Shown here: positions 8,363 through 16,007 of the stretch, piece after piece | Layout: every line of letters begins with the position of its first letter | How positions within the stretch are numbered: the stretch's first letter is position 1 | Origin: Coriobacteriaceae bacterium | GTDB taxonomy: Bacteria > Actinomycetota > Coriobacteriia > Coriobacteriales > UMGS124 | Length of the DNA stretch: 34,682 nt | Direction: 5' to 3' | Assembly (NCBI GenBank): GCA_019421015.1 | Contig: JAHZGC010000003.1 | Span: 178,405-213,086, forward strand | Position numbers and translations under genes: made by a program | Notes under the pieces: generated by a model | Databases searched by the model: none | The model's input: only the letters and a program-made list of their open reading frames with translations | Told to the model about the DNA's origin: nothing

Positions 8363-10447
8363 CTACCCCAGGCCCCTTCCGTAAGCCCCGCCACGCGCCA
8401 CCTTTACGCGCCAGCCGCCCTCGAGGCCGCCCGGCACCTGCTCGAGACGTGCCTGGGCACCGCTGGCCAAAGTGGCCGTTTTAAGCGTAGCCAGCTCGCG
8501 CACCTCCTGAGCAGAGAGGGGCTTGCCACCGAGCTCGCGCCAGAACTCGAAGCCGTCGCCCTCAGCCAGGCGCCAGCCGTCGTCGCCCTTGCGCCAGCGG
8601 TTCGACGGGCAGCGCACCTTGCGGCCCGCGGAGGCCTCGACAAGCGGCTCGCCGCACAGGGGGCAGGTGCCCAGCGGGGCAGATTGAGCGTTCGGCTTAA
8701 CCGCCGACTTGGCGGCGGGTTTGGCAGCGGGCTTGGCCGTCGTAACCGGAGCCCCACCGAACTGGGCAACCTTTGCGGTGCGGGGTCGCGTCGCTGGGCC
8801 GGCGGAGAAACCCTGCGGCCTTGAGGGCTTCTCCGCTGCGGGCTGGGATTGGGGCTGGCCTGCAGCCTGCGCCCCGGGATGTCCCTTGCGCCGGGCACGC
8901 TCCTTGGCGCGGTCGATGCAGACGCTCGCCTCGTGGCGCGAGAGCTTGCGGTCGCCCAGCTCCTCGGCGCTCACGAGCCTGCGCAGGTAGTCCATCTGCT
9001 TCTCGGTAGCCGGCTGACCCGCCCAGCTCGAGACCCGCTCGGCATCCCAAAACGCCGCCTGCTCGGCCGGCCCCTTGGTCTTGAACAGCCACGAACCGCA
9101 CCAGCGCTCGGCAGCCTTGAGGGTCTTGAACGACTCGCTGCCGCGCTCGTCGTCGGCACCGTCCTCGCCGCGGACCCACCAGCGGGCGTGGTAGCAATCC
9201 ACATCGTCGGGGCCGGCCAGCGTGAGCGACCAGCCGTTGCCCGTGACATGGCGCCAGCCGTCAAAACCGCGCACCCAGGCGATGCCCGAACCCCAGAGCA
9301 CGTCGACCTTGCGGGTACGCAGGACCCAGCCGGTCAGGCAGTCCTCCTCTTCCTCAAGGCGCTCGCGCAGACCCGTGAGCAGGCCGTCTATGGCAGTGGA
9401 GCCCTCGGGGAAGTCCTTCTCGTTCATGCCCACGAGCGAGGGGACCGTGCAGAGCTGCCGGTCGTCGGAGACGCCCACGCAGTCGATGAGCCGCAGGGCC
9501 GCCTTGCCCGGCGAAAGGCGCAGGCCGCGACCGACCATCTGGCTGTAAAGCGCCGAGCTCTGGGTGGGCCGGGCGATGAGGACGGTCTCAACCAGGGGCA
9601 GGTCGGTGCCCTCGGTGAGGACGCCGCAGTTCACGATGGCCTTGACCTCGCGGTCGAGAAACCCCTGGAGGATCCGGCGACGCTCCTCGGCGGGCGTGGC
9701 ACCCTCGATCACCTGGCCGCCGATAAGCTCGGCCAGGGCGTAGGCGTGGGCCACCGAGGTGGCAAAGACCAGGGTCTGGCCTATCGCCAACTCCTTGTAG
9801 GCGGCCGCTACCTGGGCGTTCGTAATTTGGGTGTTCACGGCGCGGTCGAGCTCGCCCACCGCGTAGTCGCCCTTGGAGCGCTTGACGCCGCGGGTGTCCC
9901 AGTTGACCTCGACGCGGTGGCAGTCGACGTCGACCAGGTAGCCGTGCTCGATACCCCACAGCAGGTCGCGGCTGAACACGATGTCGTCGAAGACGGGGCT
10001 CAAGCCCCGGTCGTCGCCGCGGCGGGGCGTGGCGGTGAAGCCCAGGTGCAGGCGCGGCTGCAGGTGGTCGACGATCTTGCGGTAGGAGGCGGCAAGCGCG
10101 TGGTGGGCCTCGTCGGTGATCACAGCGTCGAACGTGCCCGGTGCAAAGCGCTCCAGGCGGCCAGGTCGCGCCAGAGTCTGGACCGAGGCGGAGACGACTT
10201 CCTCGCCGTGGGAGGTCTCGGAAGCCTTCTCGATGCCGACCGGGCAGGCGTAGTACTTGACCGGCTGGCGCACCAGCTCGTCGCGGTGCGACAGGATGAG
10301 CACGCGGCCGCGGCGCTCGATCGAGGAGAACGTGACCGTCTTGCCCAGGCCCGTGGCCATCTGGACCAGGTGCGCACCGCCCTCGAGGGCATTGATGGTG
10401 TCGACGCATTCTTGCTGGTAGGGGCGCAAGGCGATGGGTGCGGGCAT
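8363..10447 (-). CDS. SF2 DEAD/DEAH-type helicase with C-terminal tail and zinc-ribbon-like end
   Basis: A 694-residue superfamily 2 helicase (COG1061-like). Motif I is ATGLGKT (31-37), motif II DEAHH (112-116), motif III GFTATP (136-141), and motif VI QMVGRGLR lies near 310. The first about 370 residues are the two RecA-like domains. A middle region (WVRGFDGWRHVTGNGWSLTLAGPDD) of unknown fold follows, then a low-complexity linker rich in Pro, Ala, Lys and Gln (PAAKPAAKSAVKP) and a short CPLCGEP...VRCPSNRW segment resembling a degraded zinc ribbon (three cysteines). GGAGG precedes the ATG by 6 bases. It stands alone. Two inverted copies of the GGGYTTCTCC motif lie in the linker coding region (8804-8834). 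Its role in DNA or RNA repair is not determinable. Confidence 0.88.
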   Translation of the reverse strand: MPAPIALRPYQQECVDTINALEGGAHLVQMATGLGKTVTFSSIERRGRVLILSHRDELVRQPVKYYACPVGIEKASETSHGEEVVSASVQTLARPGRLERFAPGTFDAVITDEAHHALAASYRKIVDHLQPRLHLGFTATPRRGDDRGLSPVFDDIVFSRDLLWGIEHGYLVDVDCHRVEVNWDTRGVKRSKGDYAVGELDRAVNTQITNAQVAAAYKELAIGQTLVFATSVAHAYALAELIGGQVIEGATPAEERRRILQGFLDREVKAIVNCGVLTEGTDLPLVETVLIARPTQSSALYSQMVGRGLRLSPGKAALRLIDCVGVSDDRQLCTVPSLVGMNEKDFPEGSTAIDGLLTGLRERLEEEEDCLTGWVLRTRKVDVLWGSGIAWVRGFDGWRHVTGNGWSLTLAGPDDVDCYHARWWVRGEDGADDERGSESFKTLKAAERWCGSWLFKTKGPAEQAAFWDAERVSSWAGQPATEKQMDYLRRLVSAEELGDRKLSRHEASVCIDRAKERARRKGHPGAQAAGQPQSQPAAEKPSRPQGFSAGPATRPRTAKVAQFGGAPVTTAKPAAKPAAKSAVKPNAQSAPLGTCPLCGEPLVEASAGRKVRCPSNRWRKGDDGWRLAEGDGFEFWRELGGKPLSAQEVRELATLKTATLASGAQARLEQVPGGLEGGWRVKVARGGAYGRGLG
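8804..8836. repeat. Inverted pair of the GGGYTTCTCC motif inside the helicase linker
   Basis: GGAGAAACCC (8804-8813) and GGGCTTCTCC (8825-8834) face each other. They form arms GCGGAGAAaCCCT and AGGGcTTCTCCGC with an 8-9 base loop. The pair lies in the low-complexity linker of the helicase and is read as GFSAG and EKPS. Other exact copies are at 11477, 16146, 20281, 20376, 21172, 30008 and 30262. Near copies are at 11453, 30931 and 33117. Confidence 0.7.
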
Positions 10448-10523
10448 AAGACCTCCGTCAACGCAACAGGCAACGGGCCACCGGCACGCAATCGTAGCAC
10501 ACGATCCCAGGCGGGCGGCTCAT

Positions 10524-10608
10524 CTAGAGCACTTTGAATAAAGCCCTGCACCGCGTTGGCAAAAGGCTTATGTGCCTTGAGCAGGAACTTTCTCAAAATG
10601 CTCTAAAG
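10524..10608. repeat. Short palindromic element with GGCTTATGTGCC core (copy 1)
   Basis: An 85-base intergenic element ending in imperfect inverted repeats: CTAGAGCACTTTGAATAAAG (10524-10543) and CTTTCTCAAAATGCTCTAAAG (10588-10608). The centre holds GGCTTATGTGCC (10565-10576), which can fold as AAGGC-TTATGT-GCCTT. Read on the minus strand, a 54-base stretch aligns without gaps to the element at 24928-25033, with about two thirds of bases identical by eye. The right edge contains the stop codon of the PIN toxin. Confidence 0.6.
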
Positions 10609-11061
10609 TGCTTTATGGCGGTCCACAGAATTGTCGGCCTCTCCCAAAAGCGCAAGATACTCTTGAGCCGAAAGATGGGGGACGCTTGAGTCTCCACATG
10701 CCTTCGCATCGCGGGTAATGATGACATCGGCACGCATTTGCTCGGCCATCGCACGCACGAGACCATCCTCAAAATCGGGCTCTGACGAGTCAATCGCCTC
10801 ATGAACATGGGACGGCAGCAACCCCATCGGCTCAAACACGTCAATCAACCAGCGAATATCGTTGCGGGCCTTTTCTTCGCTCCCTCGTACCTTGCGCATG
10901 ACGTAATACACGTCTTTAAGCGACGACACGGCTGCATAGCACTCGAGGTCGACCCCATCTATGCAACGCACGACCAAATGAAGCACGTCGGCGTGCTGTG
11001 GACGATGCCCATCCATAAAATCGATGAGCGCGTTGGTGTCGAACAGCAGCTTCCCAGCCAA
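10603..11061 (-). CDS. PIN-domain ribonuclease toxin (VapC-like)
   Basis: A 152-residue PIN-domain protein, likely a Mg-dependent RNase toxin. It opens with LLFDTNALIDFMDG, giving the first catalytic Asp. Later acidic residues include DVYYVMRK...DIRWLIDVFE and the DFEDGLVRAMAEQMRADVIITRD stretch with the ITRD motif typical of PIN domains. No ATG precedes the domain. The most plausible start is TTG at 11061, giving LAGKLLFDTN, with GAGAGG about 10 bases upstream. The start lies inside the antitoxin frame, offset by one base, so the two are translationally overlapped. The stop codon falls inside the repeat element at 10524-10608. Confidence 0.82.
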   Translation of the reverse strand: MAGKLLFDTNALIDFMDGHRPQHADVLHLVVRCIDGVDLECYAAVSSLKDVYYVMRKVRGSEEKARNDIRWLIDVFEPMGLLPSHVHEAIDSSEPDFEDGLVRAMAEQMRADVIITRDAKACGDSSVPHLSAQEYLALLGEADNSVDRHKAL

Positions 11062-11344
11062 AGCGCACCGACCTCTCGTCGTCAATGATCGAGCGCACCG
11101 TCTCGTCGTCGAGCGTTTCTTCAATAGGGTTATCGGCAAAGTAACGCAAGGCCTCATGTCGACGCCGGCGTTTCGCATCGTCGGCGCCCTCACGCATAAA
11201 ATCTGGAAGGGTATTGGTGCGGCTTATATAGGAGAGAAACTCTCGAATCGCCCCCGATACCGTCCATCCCTCCCTGCCCAACACCGCATCGGCACCCACG
11301 CGAACCGGCAGCTCCACCCTGCTGGTTACAACTGACATAGCCAC
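10916..11344 (-). CDS. Antitoxin partner of the PIN toxin
   Basis: The ORF immediately upstream of the PIN toxin. The conserved-looking part is TSRVELPVRVGADAVLGREGWTVSGAIREFLSYI, a ribbon-helix-helix RelB/DinJ-like DNA-binding segment. It is followed by a charged region ending DETVRSIIDDERSVRFGW. The GTG at 11344 is preferred because AAGGAG lies 6 bases upstream; the ATG at 11338 is 12 bases away. From about 11060 onward the same frame runs on for some 48 codons through the toxin gene and becomes arginine-rich. The real antitoxin may therefore be longer than expected, or a one-base change may have removed its stop. It probably represses its own promoter through the palindrome at 11403-11423. 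Confidence 0.72.
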   Translation of the reverse strand: MAMSVVTSRVELPVRVGADAVLGREGWTVSGAIREFLSYISRTNTLPDFMREGADDAKRRRRHEALRYFADNPIEETLDDETVRSIIDDERSVRFGWEAAVRHQRAHRFYGWASSTARRRASFGRALHRWGRPRVLCSRVVA

Positions 11345-11402
11345 AGCGAGCTCCTTTAATCGACGGGACGACGCCGCCAACGGCAATTCCCTGCCGTTCG
11401 TA

Positions 11403-11423
11403 ATTGTAATACCGTATTACAAT
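11403..11423. promoter_or_regulatory. Perfect inverted repeat operator of the PIN toxin-antitoxin operon
   Basis: Two perfect 10-base arms, ATTGTAATAC and GTATTACAAT, are separated by one C. The repeat overlaps the predicted -10 box of the toxin-antitoxin promoter. This is where an autoregulating antitoxin would bind. Confidence 0.75.
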
Positions 11424-11450
11424 ATAGACACGGTTGCAAAGACCGGACAA
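11421..11450 (-). promoter_or_regulatory. Promoter of the PIN toxin-antitoxin operon
   Basis: On the minus strand TTGTCC (11450-11445), an 18-base spacer and TATATT (11426-11421) match sigma-70 boxes at 4/6 and 5/6. The -10 box overlaps the operator palindrome. The start codon is about 75 bases downstream. Confidence 0.65.
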
Positions 11451-11453
11451 CGA

Positions 11454-11485
11454 GAGAAACCCCCGGAACACTCCGAGGGTTTCTC
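11454..11485. terminator. Hairpin made of an inverted GAGAAACCC pair
   Basis: GAGAAACCC (11454-11462) pairs with GGGTTTCTC (11477-11485), and an inner CGGA/TCCG extends the stem around ACAC. It lies about 50 bases after the stop of the 4Fe-4S gene and just before the toxin-antitoxin promoter, so it probably ends the 4Fe-4S transcript. No T-run follows. The arms are the recurrent GGGYTTCTCC motif. Confidence 0.55.
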
Positions 11486-11533
11486 CGCTCATTGCTGTGG
11501 CTTGACCGGACCGGGCAGGGTGCCGAATGCCGC

Positions 11534-12688
11534 TTAGTGCACCATGCCGTGGCTCAGGCGGTAGCTCGACTTGAGGTTGTAGTCGTCGAGCATGGACTCG
11601 GGCAGCTCGGCGGCGTCCTCGCGCACGGTGAGCTTGCGGGCCTCGACCGGGCAGACCGTGCCGCACTGGCCGCACTTGATGCACTTGCCGTCGACCACGG
11701 GGCCTTCCTCGTCGTCCATGGTGATGGCGAACATGGGGCAGCGCTCGGCGCAGGCGCCGCACTTGATGCAGGCGTCGGTGTCGACGACCAGGTTGTAGTG
11801 GCTCAGGTTGCCGAAGGCGTTGAAGCTGCCGGCGATGTCGTTGTTGAGGGCCCCGCCCAGGGCAACGTAACTGCTCAGGATGTCGCAGCAGTCACCGTGG
11901 CACTGGCAGATGACCTCGGTGTTCTTGGTGTAGGCGCTCTGGATGACCATGCCGGCGTCGATGGAGCGCTGCAGGATCTCGCGGGCCTCGTCCTTGTCGA
12001 TCTGACGGGCTATGCCGTTCTCGATGTAGTACTCGGCCTCCTCGCCGAAGGTGAGGCAGGTCTCGAGCGGGTGGTCGCACGACTCGGCCTTGTCGTTTTG
12101 CAGCTCGCGGCGCAGACGGCACTGGCAGGGGCTCACGCCGATGACGCTGTTACGCTCGATGACCTTCTCGTAGTCGTCGTAGGGCAGGATCTGGGCGTCG
12201 GCCACGACCTCGGAGTTGACGGGGATCGGGTAGTAGAAGGTGGTCTCGGCGTTGTAGAAGTCGTCGGTGACCTCGGCGCCCCACTGGGTCTGGTGCAGGC
12301 CGCAGTACTCGCGGGCGATGTCCTCGCTGCCGTTGCAGTAGTAGCCAAGCAGGCCGTACTCCCACATGCCGTGGGCGTGGGCGATCAGGTGGAAGTAGGG
12401 CACACCGGAGCGGCGGGCGCGGTAGAGCATGCCACGCTTCGAGAGGTCCTCGCAGAGCGCCAGGCACTCGGCCTCGTCGCGGCCCGACTGCACGGCGAAC
12501 TCGGTGGCGGTGAAGTACACGCCGCGGGGCATCTCAAGGACGGCCTGGGCCTCGTCCTCGGTGAAGTTGAACATCACGACGTCGTAGCTGGAGTCGGTCA
12601 CATCGGAGCCGAGGCCGAGGCCGATGGTGTCAAACAGGGCGCGCAACTTGACGTAGACCTCGGGCACCACGGTGCCGTCGGCCTTCAC
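11534..12688 (-). CDS. Iron-sulfur protein with two C-terminal 4Fe-4S clusters
   Basis: A protein of at least 384 residues with no signal peptide. The C-terminal ferredoxin domain has CIKCGACAERCP and CIKCGQCGTVCP (about 311-350), the binding motifs of two 4Fe-4S clusters. Two more cysteine groups lie upstream: SPCQCRLRREL...CDHPLETC (about 187-212) and CQCHGDCCD (about 264-272). The N-terminal third looks like a winged-helix-like or coupling domain (TEDEAQAVLEMPRGVYFTATEFAVQSGRDEAEC). The start is uncertain: GTG at 12688 has no ribosome site, and the coding-like frame continues upstream (LIIEPKTEY) to a stop at 12737-12739 without ATG or GTG. The gene diverges from a TetR regulator. Redox partner and reaction are unknown. 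Confidence 0.8.
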   Translation of the reverse strand: MKADGTVVPEVYVKLRALFDTIGLGLGSDVTDSSYDVVMFNFTEDEAQAVLEMPRGVYFTATEFAVQSGRDEAECLALCEDLSKRGMLYRARRSGVPYFHLIAHAHGMWEYGLLGYYCNGSEDIAREYCGLHQTQWGAEVTDDFYNAETTFYYPIPVNSEVVADAQILPYDDYEKVIERNSVIGVSPCQCRLRRELQNDKAESCDHPLETCLTFGEEAEYYIENGIARQIDKDEAREILQRSIDAGMVIQSAYTKNTEVICQCHGDCCDILSSYVALGGALNNDIAGSFNAFGNLSHYNLVVDTDACIKCGACAERCPMFAITMDDEEGPVVDGKCIKCGQCGTVCPVEARKLTVREDAAELPESMLDDYNLKSSYRLSHGMVH

Positions 12689-12775
12689 GTACTCGGTCTT
12701 GGGCTCGATGATGAGGTCGCTTCTACGGCCGGTTCCCTACGCCGGCCCGCATAGGCGCAGGTCATCCGTGGTGCG

Positions 12776-12805
12776 TTGGCTGCCCTGCGCTGCTGAGACT
12801 ATTAT
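12776..12805 (+). promoter_or_regulatory. Promoter of the TetR regulator gene
   Basis: TTGGCT (12776-12781), an 18-base spacer and TATTAT (12800-12805) match sigma-70 boxes at 4/6 and 5/6. The transcript would have a leader of about 170 bases before the GTG at 12983. Confidence 0.5.
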
Positions 12806-12819
12806 TTAAAAATCGGGGG

Positions 12820-12839
12820 CACCGTGTACATTTACAAAC
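12820..12839. promoter_or_regulatory. Candidate TetR operator
   Basis: CCGTGTACAT-TTACAAACGG is an imperfect dyad (CCGT...ACGG ends, 12 of 20 positions symmetric). It lies 15 bases after the predicted -10 box, between the TetR gene and the divergent 4Fe-4S gene. The position suits autorepression and control of the neighbour. Binding is inferred. Confidence 0.35.
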
Positions 12840-12982
12840 GGGTGTCCATCGTCAAGTTTGTTGTCAGCCACCTGAAGGCTGGCAAAAAGAAAGACGGTCC
12901 CCCGGAGAGCGCCCTTGCCAGGGAAGCCCCGACTGGCAATAATCGGGACGACGCGCAGGTGAGGTGCGGCAAGGAGGGCATC

Positions 12983-13549
12983 GTGGTACGCATCGATTTG
13001 ATGAAGCAACATCTCTGCGACGTGCTCTACGACATGTGCGAGACGCGCCGGCTTGCAGAGATCACCGTTACCGGCGTGGCCCGCGAGGCGGGGGTTTCTC
13101 GGCAGACCCTCTACAACCACTTCATCGACCTTGACGACCTCATCTGCTACGCGGCGTCGCGGCCGCTCTACAGCGGCGCCCACGGCTTCACGAGCCTGCA
13201 GAACGCTGAGCGCGCCTACGAGCTCTCGCTGCAGCACAAGGGGTTCTTCACGCAGCTTGCCACCCATGCGAGCCGGAACAACTACCGCGCCAGCTACATC
13301 AAGTGGGTCGAGCGCCTCTACGGCGAGCTCACCATCCGCGATGACATGCCCGAGGACGAGCGGGAGTTCAGGCGGCTCAGCATCACCGCCTACGCCTCGG
13401 GCAGCATCGACCCGTACTTTGCCTGGACGGCCTCGGGCATGAAGGTGCCCGTCTCGACCGTGGCGCGCGCCCTGGAAGAGATCTCGCCCGCGTTCATGCT
13501 CGAGGAGCAGGCCCCCGAACGGGAGGCGCCGGACTACTACCCGCGGTAG
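12983..13549 (+). CDS. TetR/AcrR-family transcriptional regulator
   Basis: A 188-residue regulator. The N-terminal helix-turn-helix reads LAEITVTGVAREAGVSRQTLYNHFIDLDDLI (about 22-52), the standard TetR DNA-binding segment. The ligand-binding part is a helical C-terminal domain resembling the TetR_C_8-type domain, with NNYRASYIKWVERLYGEL and FRRLSITAYASGSI. The ORF is open from 12824, but AAGGAGG is 5 bases before the GTG at 12983 and the family sequence begins there. It diverges from the 4Fe-4S protein gene, which is its likely target, and has its own promoter and a dyad nearby. Confidence 0.88.
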   Translation: MVRIDLMKQHLCDVLYDMCETRRLAEITVTGVAREAGVSRQTLYNHFIDLDDLICYAASRPLYSGAHGFTSLQNAERAYELSLQHKGFFTQLATHASRNNYRASYIKWVERLYGELTIRDDMPEDEREFRRLSITAYASGSIDPYFAWTASGMKVPVSTVARALEEISPAFMLEEQAPEREAPDYYPR

Positions 13550-13609
13550 GGAGAGGTCGCAGGTGCCTCGGGTCATAGGGGGCCGGCGAGATGACATGGG
13601 GCGCCCCGA

Positions 13610-13833
13610 GTGGATGACATCGGGACTTTGCGACACGGCGGGGTAGCCCGATGGGCGGAATCGGAACTTTGCGACACGATTTATCGGTAGCACTTTCTAT
13701 TTAATAGGTATCATTGCAGCTAGAGAGACTGATTATGGTCGATTATTCAGCTCAGTCAGGCAAAACCGTGTCGCAAAGCACCAATCCCAGCCAACGACCA
13801 CCCTCGCAAAGTCGCAAAGCGCCGATTTTGGCC
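13610..13833. repeat. ~225-bp intergenic palindromic element of four CTTTGCGA units (copy 1)
   Basis: This fills most of the 320-base gap between the convergent TetR and aldo/keto reductase genes; nothing else is seen there. Four copies of a ~29-base unit lie at 13610-13638 and 13650-13680 (plus strand) and 13761-13791 and 13803-13833 (minus strand), so the arms face each other across an AT-rich centre of about 80 bases. The consensus is NTGGACGGAATCGGGA followed by CTTTGCGACACGG. The same layout and near-identical length recur at 33290-33515. No ORF or transposase is inside. Confidence 0.85.
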
Positions 13834-13869
13834 AGCCGGGTCCGCTCCTTTGCACCCTGCACCCGTAAG

Positions 13870-14967
13870 CTACTCGCCGAAGTAAGCCGCGATCTCGCCC
13901 ATCCGCTCGCTCTGGCGCACGCCAAAGGGACAGCGCGCGTCGCAGTGGCCGCAGCCCACGCACTCGCCGGCGCGGTGCTCCAGGGTGCGGTAGTGGTCGG
14001 CGGCCAGGGCGTCGCCGAGGCGGGCCAGGTCGTAGTACTTGTTTGCCAGCCCTATCTGGATGCCCGCGGGGCAGGGCTGGCAGTGGTTGCAGTAGACGCA
14101 GCGGCCGGCGGCCTCGGGCGGGGCAAAGCAGCCGATGACGGAGTAGTCGCGCTGCTCGGGGCTCGCGTCGAGGTAGGCCAGCACCTCGCGCAGGTCGGTC
14201 AGGCCGCGCACGCCGGGGAGCACCGTGAGCACGCCGGGCTTGTCGAGGGCGTACTGGATGCACTGGGTGCGGGTGAGGGCCTCACCGAACGGCGACGTCT
14301 GGGCGTCGAGGAGTTGGCCGCCGGCAAAGGGCTTCATGACCGAGATGCCCACGCCGGCCGCCTCGAACTCGCGGTAGAGGGCCGCGCGGTCGTCGGCCGA
14401 GCCCTGGCCGTACTCGGACTCGTCGGTGTAGTCGTACATGGGATTGAGCGAGAACATGCCCATGTCCATGGCGCCCGTGGCGATGAAGCGTCGGGCAATA
14501 TGGGCGCTGTGGGTGCTGAAACCCAGGTGGCGGATGGCCCCCTCTTGCTTCATGCGGCAGACGTAGTCCCAGATGCCGCCGTTCATGACGGCGTCGAAGT
14601 CGGCATCCTCGTCGATGCAGTGGATGAACCCGAAGTCGGCGTAGTCGGTTCCCAGGGTGCGCAGGCGCTCCTCGAACTGGGGGACGGCCACGGCGGCGTC
14701 GGTGGTCCAGCCGTAGGTGCCGCCTCTATAGTCGGCGCCGATGTGCACCTGGAACAGCGCACGATCGCGGCGATCCTTGAACACCCGTGCGTACCCCTCG
14801 AAGGCGCTCGCCTCGCTGGGCACGAAGTCGAAGTAGTTGACGCCTGCGTCGAGGGCCTCGTGGAGGGTGCGCACGACCTCGTCGGTGGAGGCGGCGTGGA
14901 TACTGCCCATGCCGAGGCCGATGACGCTGATCTGCTCGCCGCCGTGGGGCAGGGTACGGTAGTCCAT
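13870..14967 (-). CDS. Aldo/keto reductase with C-terminal 4Fe-4S ferredoxin domain
   Basis: A 365-residue protein. Residues 1-280 form an AKR (beta/alpha)8 domain: MDYRTLPHGGEQISVIGLGMGSIH, GVNYFDF with the Asp-Tyr region, HLGFSTHS and VMKPFAGGQL. The C-terminal 85 residues carry CVYCNHCQPCP and CVGCGHCDARCP, two 4Fe-4S motifs. This AKR-ferredoxin fusion is common in anaerobes and is taken to couple an NAD(P)H or substrate reduction to ferredoxin-type electrons. AAAGGA is 5 bases before the ATG. It is divergent from a LysR regulator across 158 bases, so it is the probable target of that regulator. Substrate unknown. Confidence 0.92.
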   Translation of the reverse strand: MDYRTLPHGGEQISVIGLGMGSIHAASTDEVVRTLHEALDAGVNYFDFVPSEASAFEGYARVFKDRRDRALFQVHIGADYRGGTYGWTTDAAVAVPQFEERLRTLGTDYADFGFIHCIDEDADFDAVMNGGIWDYVCRMKQEGAIRHLGFSTHSAHIARRFIATGAMDMGMFSLNPMYDYTDESEYGQGSADDRAALYREFEAAGVGISVMKPFAGGQLLDAQTSPFGEALTRTQCIQYALDKPGVLTVLPGVRGLTDLREVLAYLDASPEQRDYSVIGCFAPPEAAGRCVYCNHCQPCPAGIQIGLANKYYDLARLGDALAADHYRTLEHRAGECVGCGHCDARCPFGVRQSERMGEIAAYFGE

Positions 14968-15036
14968 GGGGGTCCTTTCTGGGGAAGATCCGTTGGCCTC
15001 TTAGGCTTAGGATATGGGCACGTCATCACTATAGCC

Positions 15037-15066
15037 AATACTTATGCTGAGAAATACTGTATGCTT
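15037..15066. promoter_or_regulatory. Direct repeat in the AKR-LysR divergent region
   Basis: AATACTTATGCT (15037-15048) and AATACTGTATGCTT (15053-15066) repeat in tandem, 16 bases apart start to start, midway between the divergent genes. LysR-type regulators bind such AT-rich interrupted sites between their own gene and the target. A TATAGT box for the reductase lies beside it at 15033-15028. Confidence 0.4.
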
Positions 15067-15125
15067 CACAGGTATGCCATTGATGGATGCGCCATGGCAC
15101 CCATTGCCAAGAGGGGCGGTTTGAA

Positions 15126-16004
15126 GTGGAGCTGCGGACACTGCGGTACTTTTTGGCCTTGGCCAGCGAGGGCACGGTCTCGAAGGCGGCGGCGTCGCTG
15201 CACGTGACCCAGCCCACGCTCTCGCGGCAGCTTGCCGACCTGGAGCGGGAGTTCGGTAAGCAGCTCTTTGTGCGCGGGCCCAAGCGCATCCAGCTCACCG
15301 AGGACGGCGTGGTCCTGCGCGACTACGCCCAGATCATCGTGGACCTGGCCGACAAGGCCGCCGGCGAGCTGTTGCTGCCCACGCACGCCGTGGCCGGATC
15401 GGTGCATATAGGCTGCGGAGAGGCCCGGGCCTCGCGGGCGATCTGGCGCGCCATGGCCGCCATGCAGGCCGACTACCCCCGGGTCAAGTTCCACGTCCAC
15501 AGCGGCAACTCGACCGACCTGCTCCCCCACTTCGAGTCGGGGCTGCTCGACTTCCTCGAGGAGTGCGAGTTGGCGGGCCACGGCGACTGTCACGTGGTGC
15601 CCCTGCCCGACACCGACCGCTGGGGCGTGGTGGTGCGCACCGACGACCCCCTGGCCGCCCTCGACCGCGTGCGGCCCGAAGACCTGGCGGGCCGTGCGGT
15701 CATCGGGTCGCGCCAGGGCATGCGCGTGGCGGGCATCCCCGAGTGGGCCGGTGCGCTGTTCGAGTCGATGCCGGTGGCCGCCACCTACAACCTGCCGTTC
15801 GACGGAGCCGAGATGGCCCGGGCGGGCATCGGGGCGTGCTTCATGTACGAGGGGCTCGCCGACGTGTCAGAGGGCAGCGGCCTGACGTGGCGTCCACTGA
15901 AACCCGAGGTTGTCTCGAACGCGGGGATCATCTGGAAGAAGCACCGGCGGCTCTCGAAGGCGGCGGAGCTGTTTTTGGAGTACCTGCGGGCGGAGGTGGG
16001 GTAG
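15126..16004 (+). CDS. LysR-family transcriptional regulator
   Basis: A 292-residue LysR-type regulator. The winged helix-turn-helix is at residues 1-60: RTLRYFLALASEGTVSKAA, LHVTQPTLSRQLADLE and FGKQLFVRG. The effector domain with a periplasmic-binding-protein fold follows (HIGCGEARASRAIW... to about 290). GTG at 15126 is taken as the start because GAGGGG lies 9 bases upstream and the family sequence begins there. It diverges from the aldo/keto reductase-ferredoxin gene and ends 3 bases before the convergent ATPase gene. Confidence 0.92.
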   Translation: MELRTLRYFLALASEGTVSKAAASLHVTQPTLSRQLADLEREFGKQLFVRGPKRIQLTEDGVVLRDYAQIIVDLADKAAGELLLPTHAVAGSVHIGCGEARASRAIWRAMAAMQADYPRVKFHVHSGNSTDLLPHFESGLLDFLEECELAGHGDCHVVPLPDTDRWGVVVRTDDPLAALDRVRPEDLAGRAVIGSRQGMRVAGIPEWAGALFESMPVAATYNLPFDGAEMARAGIGACFMYEGLADVSEGSGLTWRPLKPEVVSNAGIIWKKHRRLSKAAELFLEYLRAEVG

Positions 16005-16007
16005 GGT

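Noticed and set aside
12806..13693. 295-codon open frame antisense to the TetR gene
   Set aside because: No family resemblance; the plus strand gives a clear TetR protein with promoter and ribosome site.
13610..13833. Insertion sequence
   Set aside because: Too short, no transposase frame inside and no target duplication recognised; described as a palindromic repeat instead.
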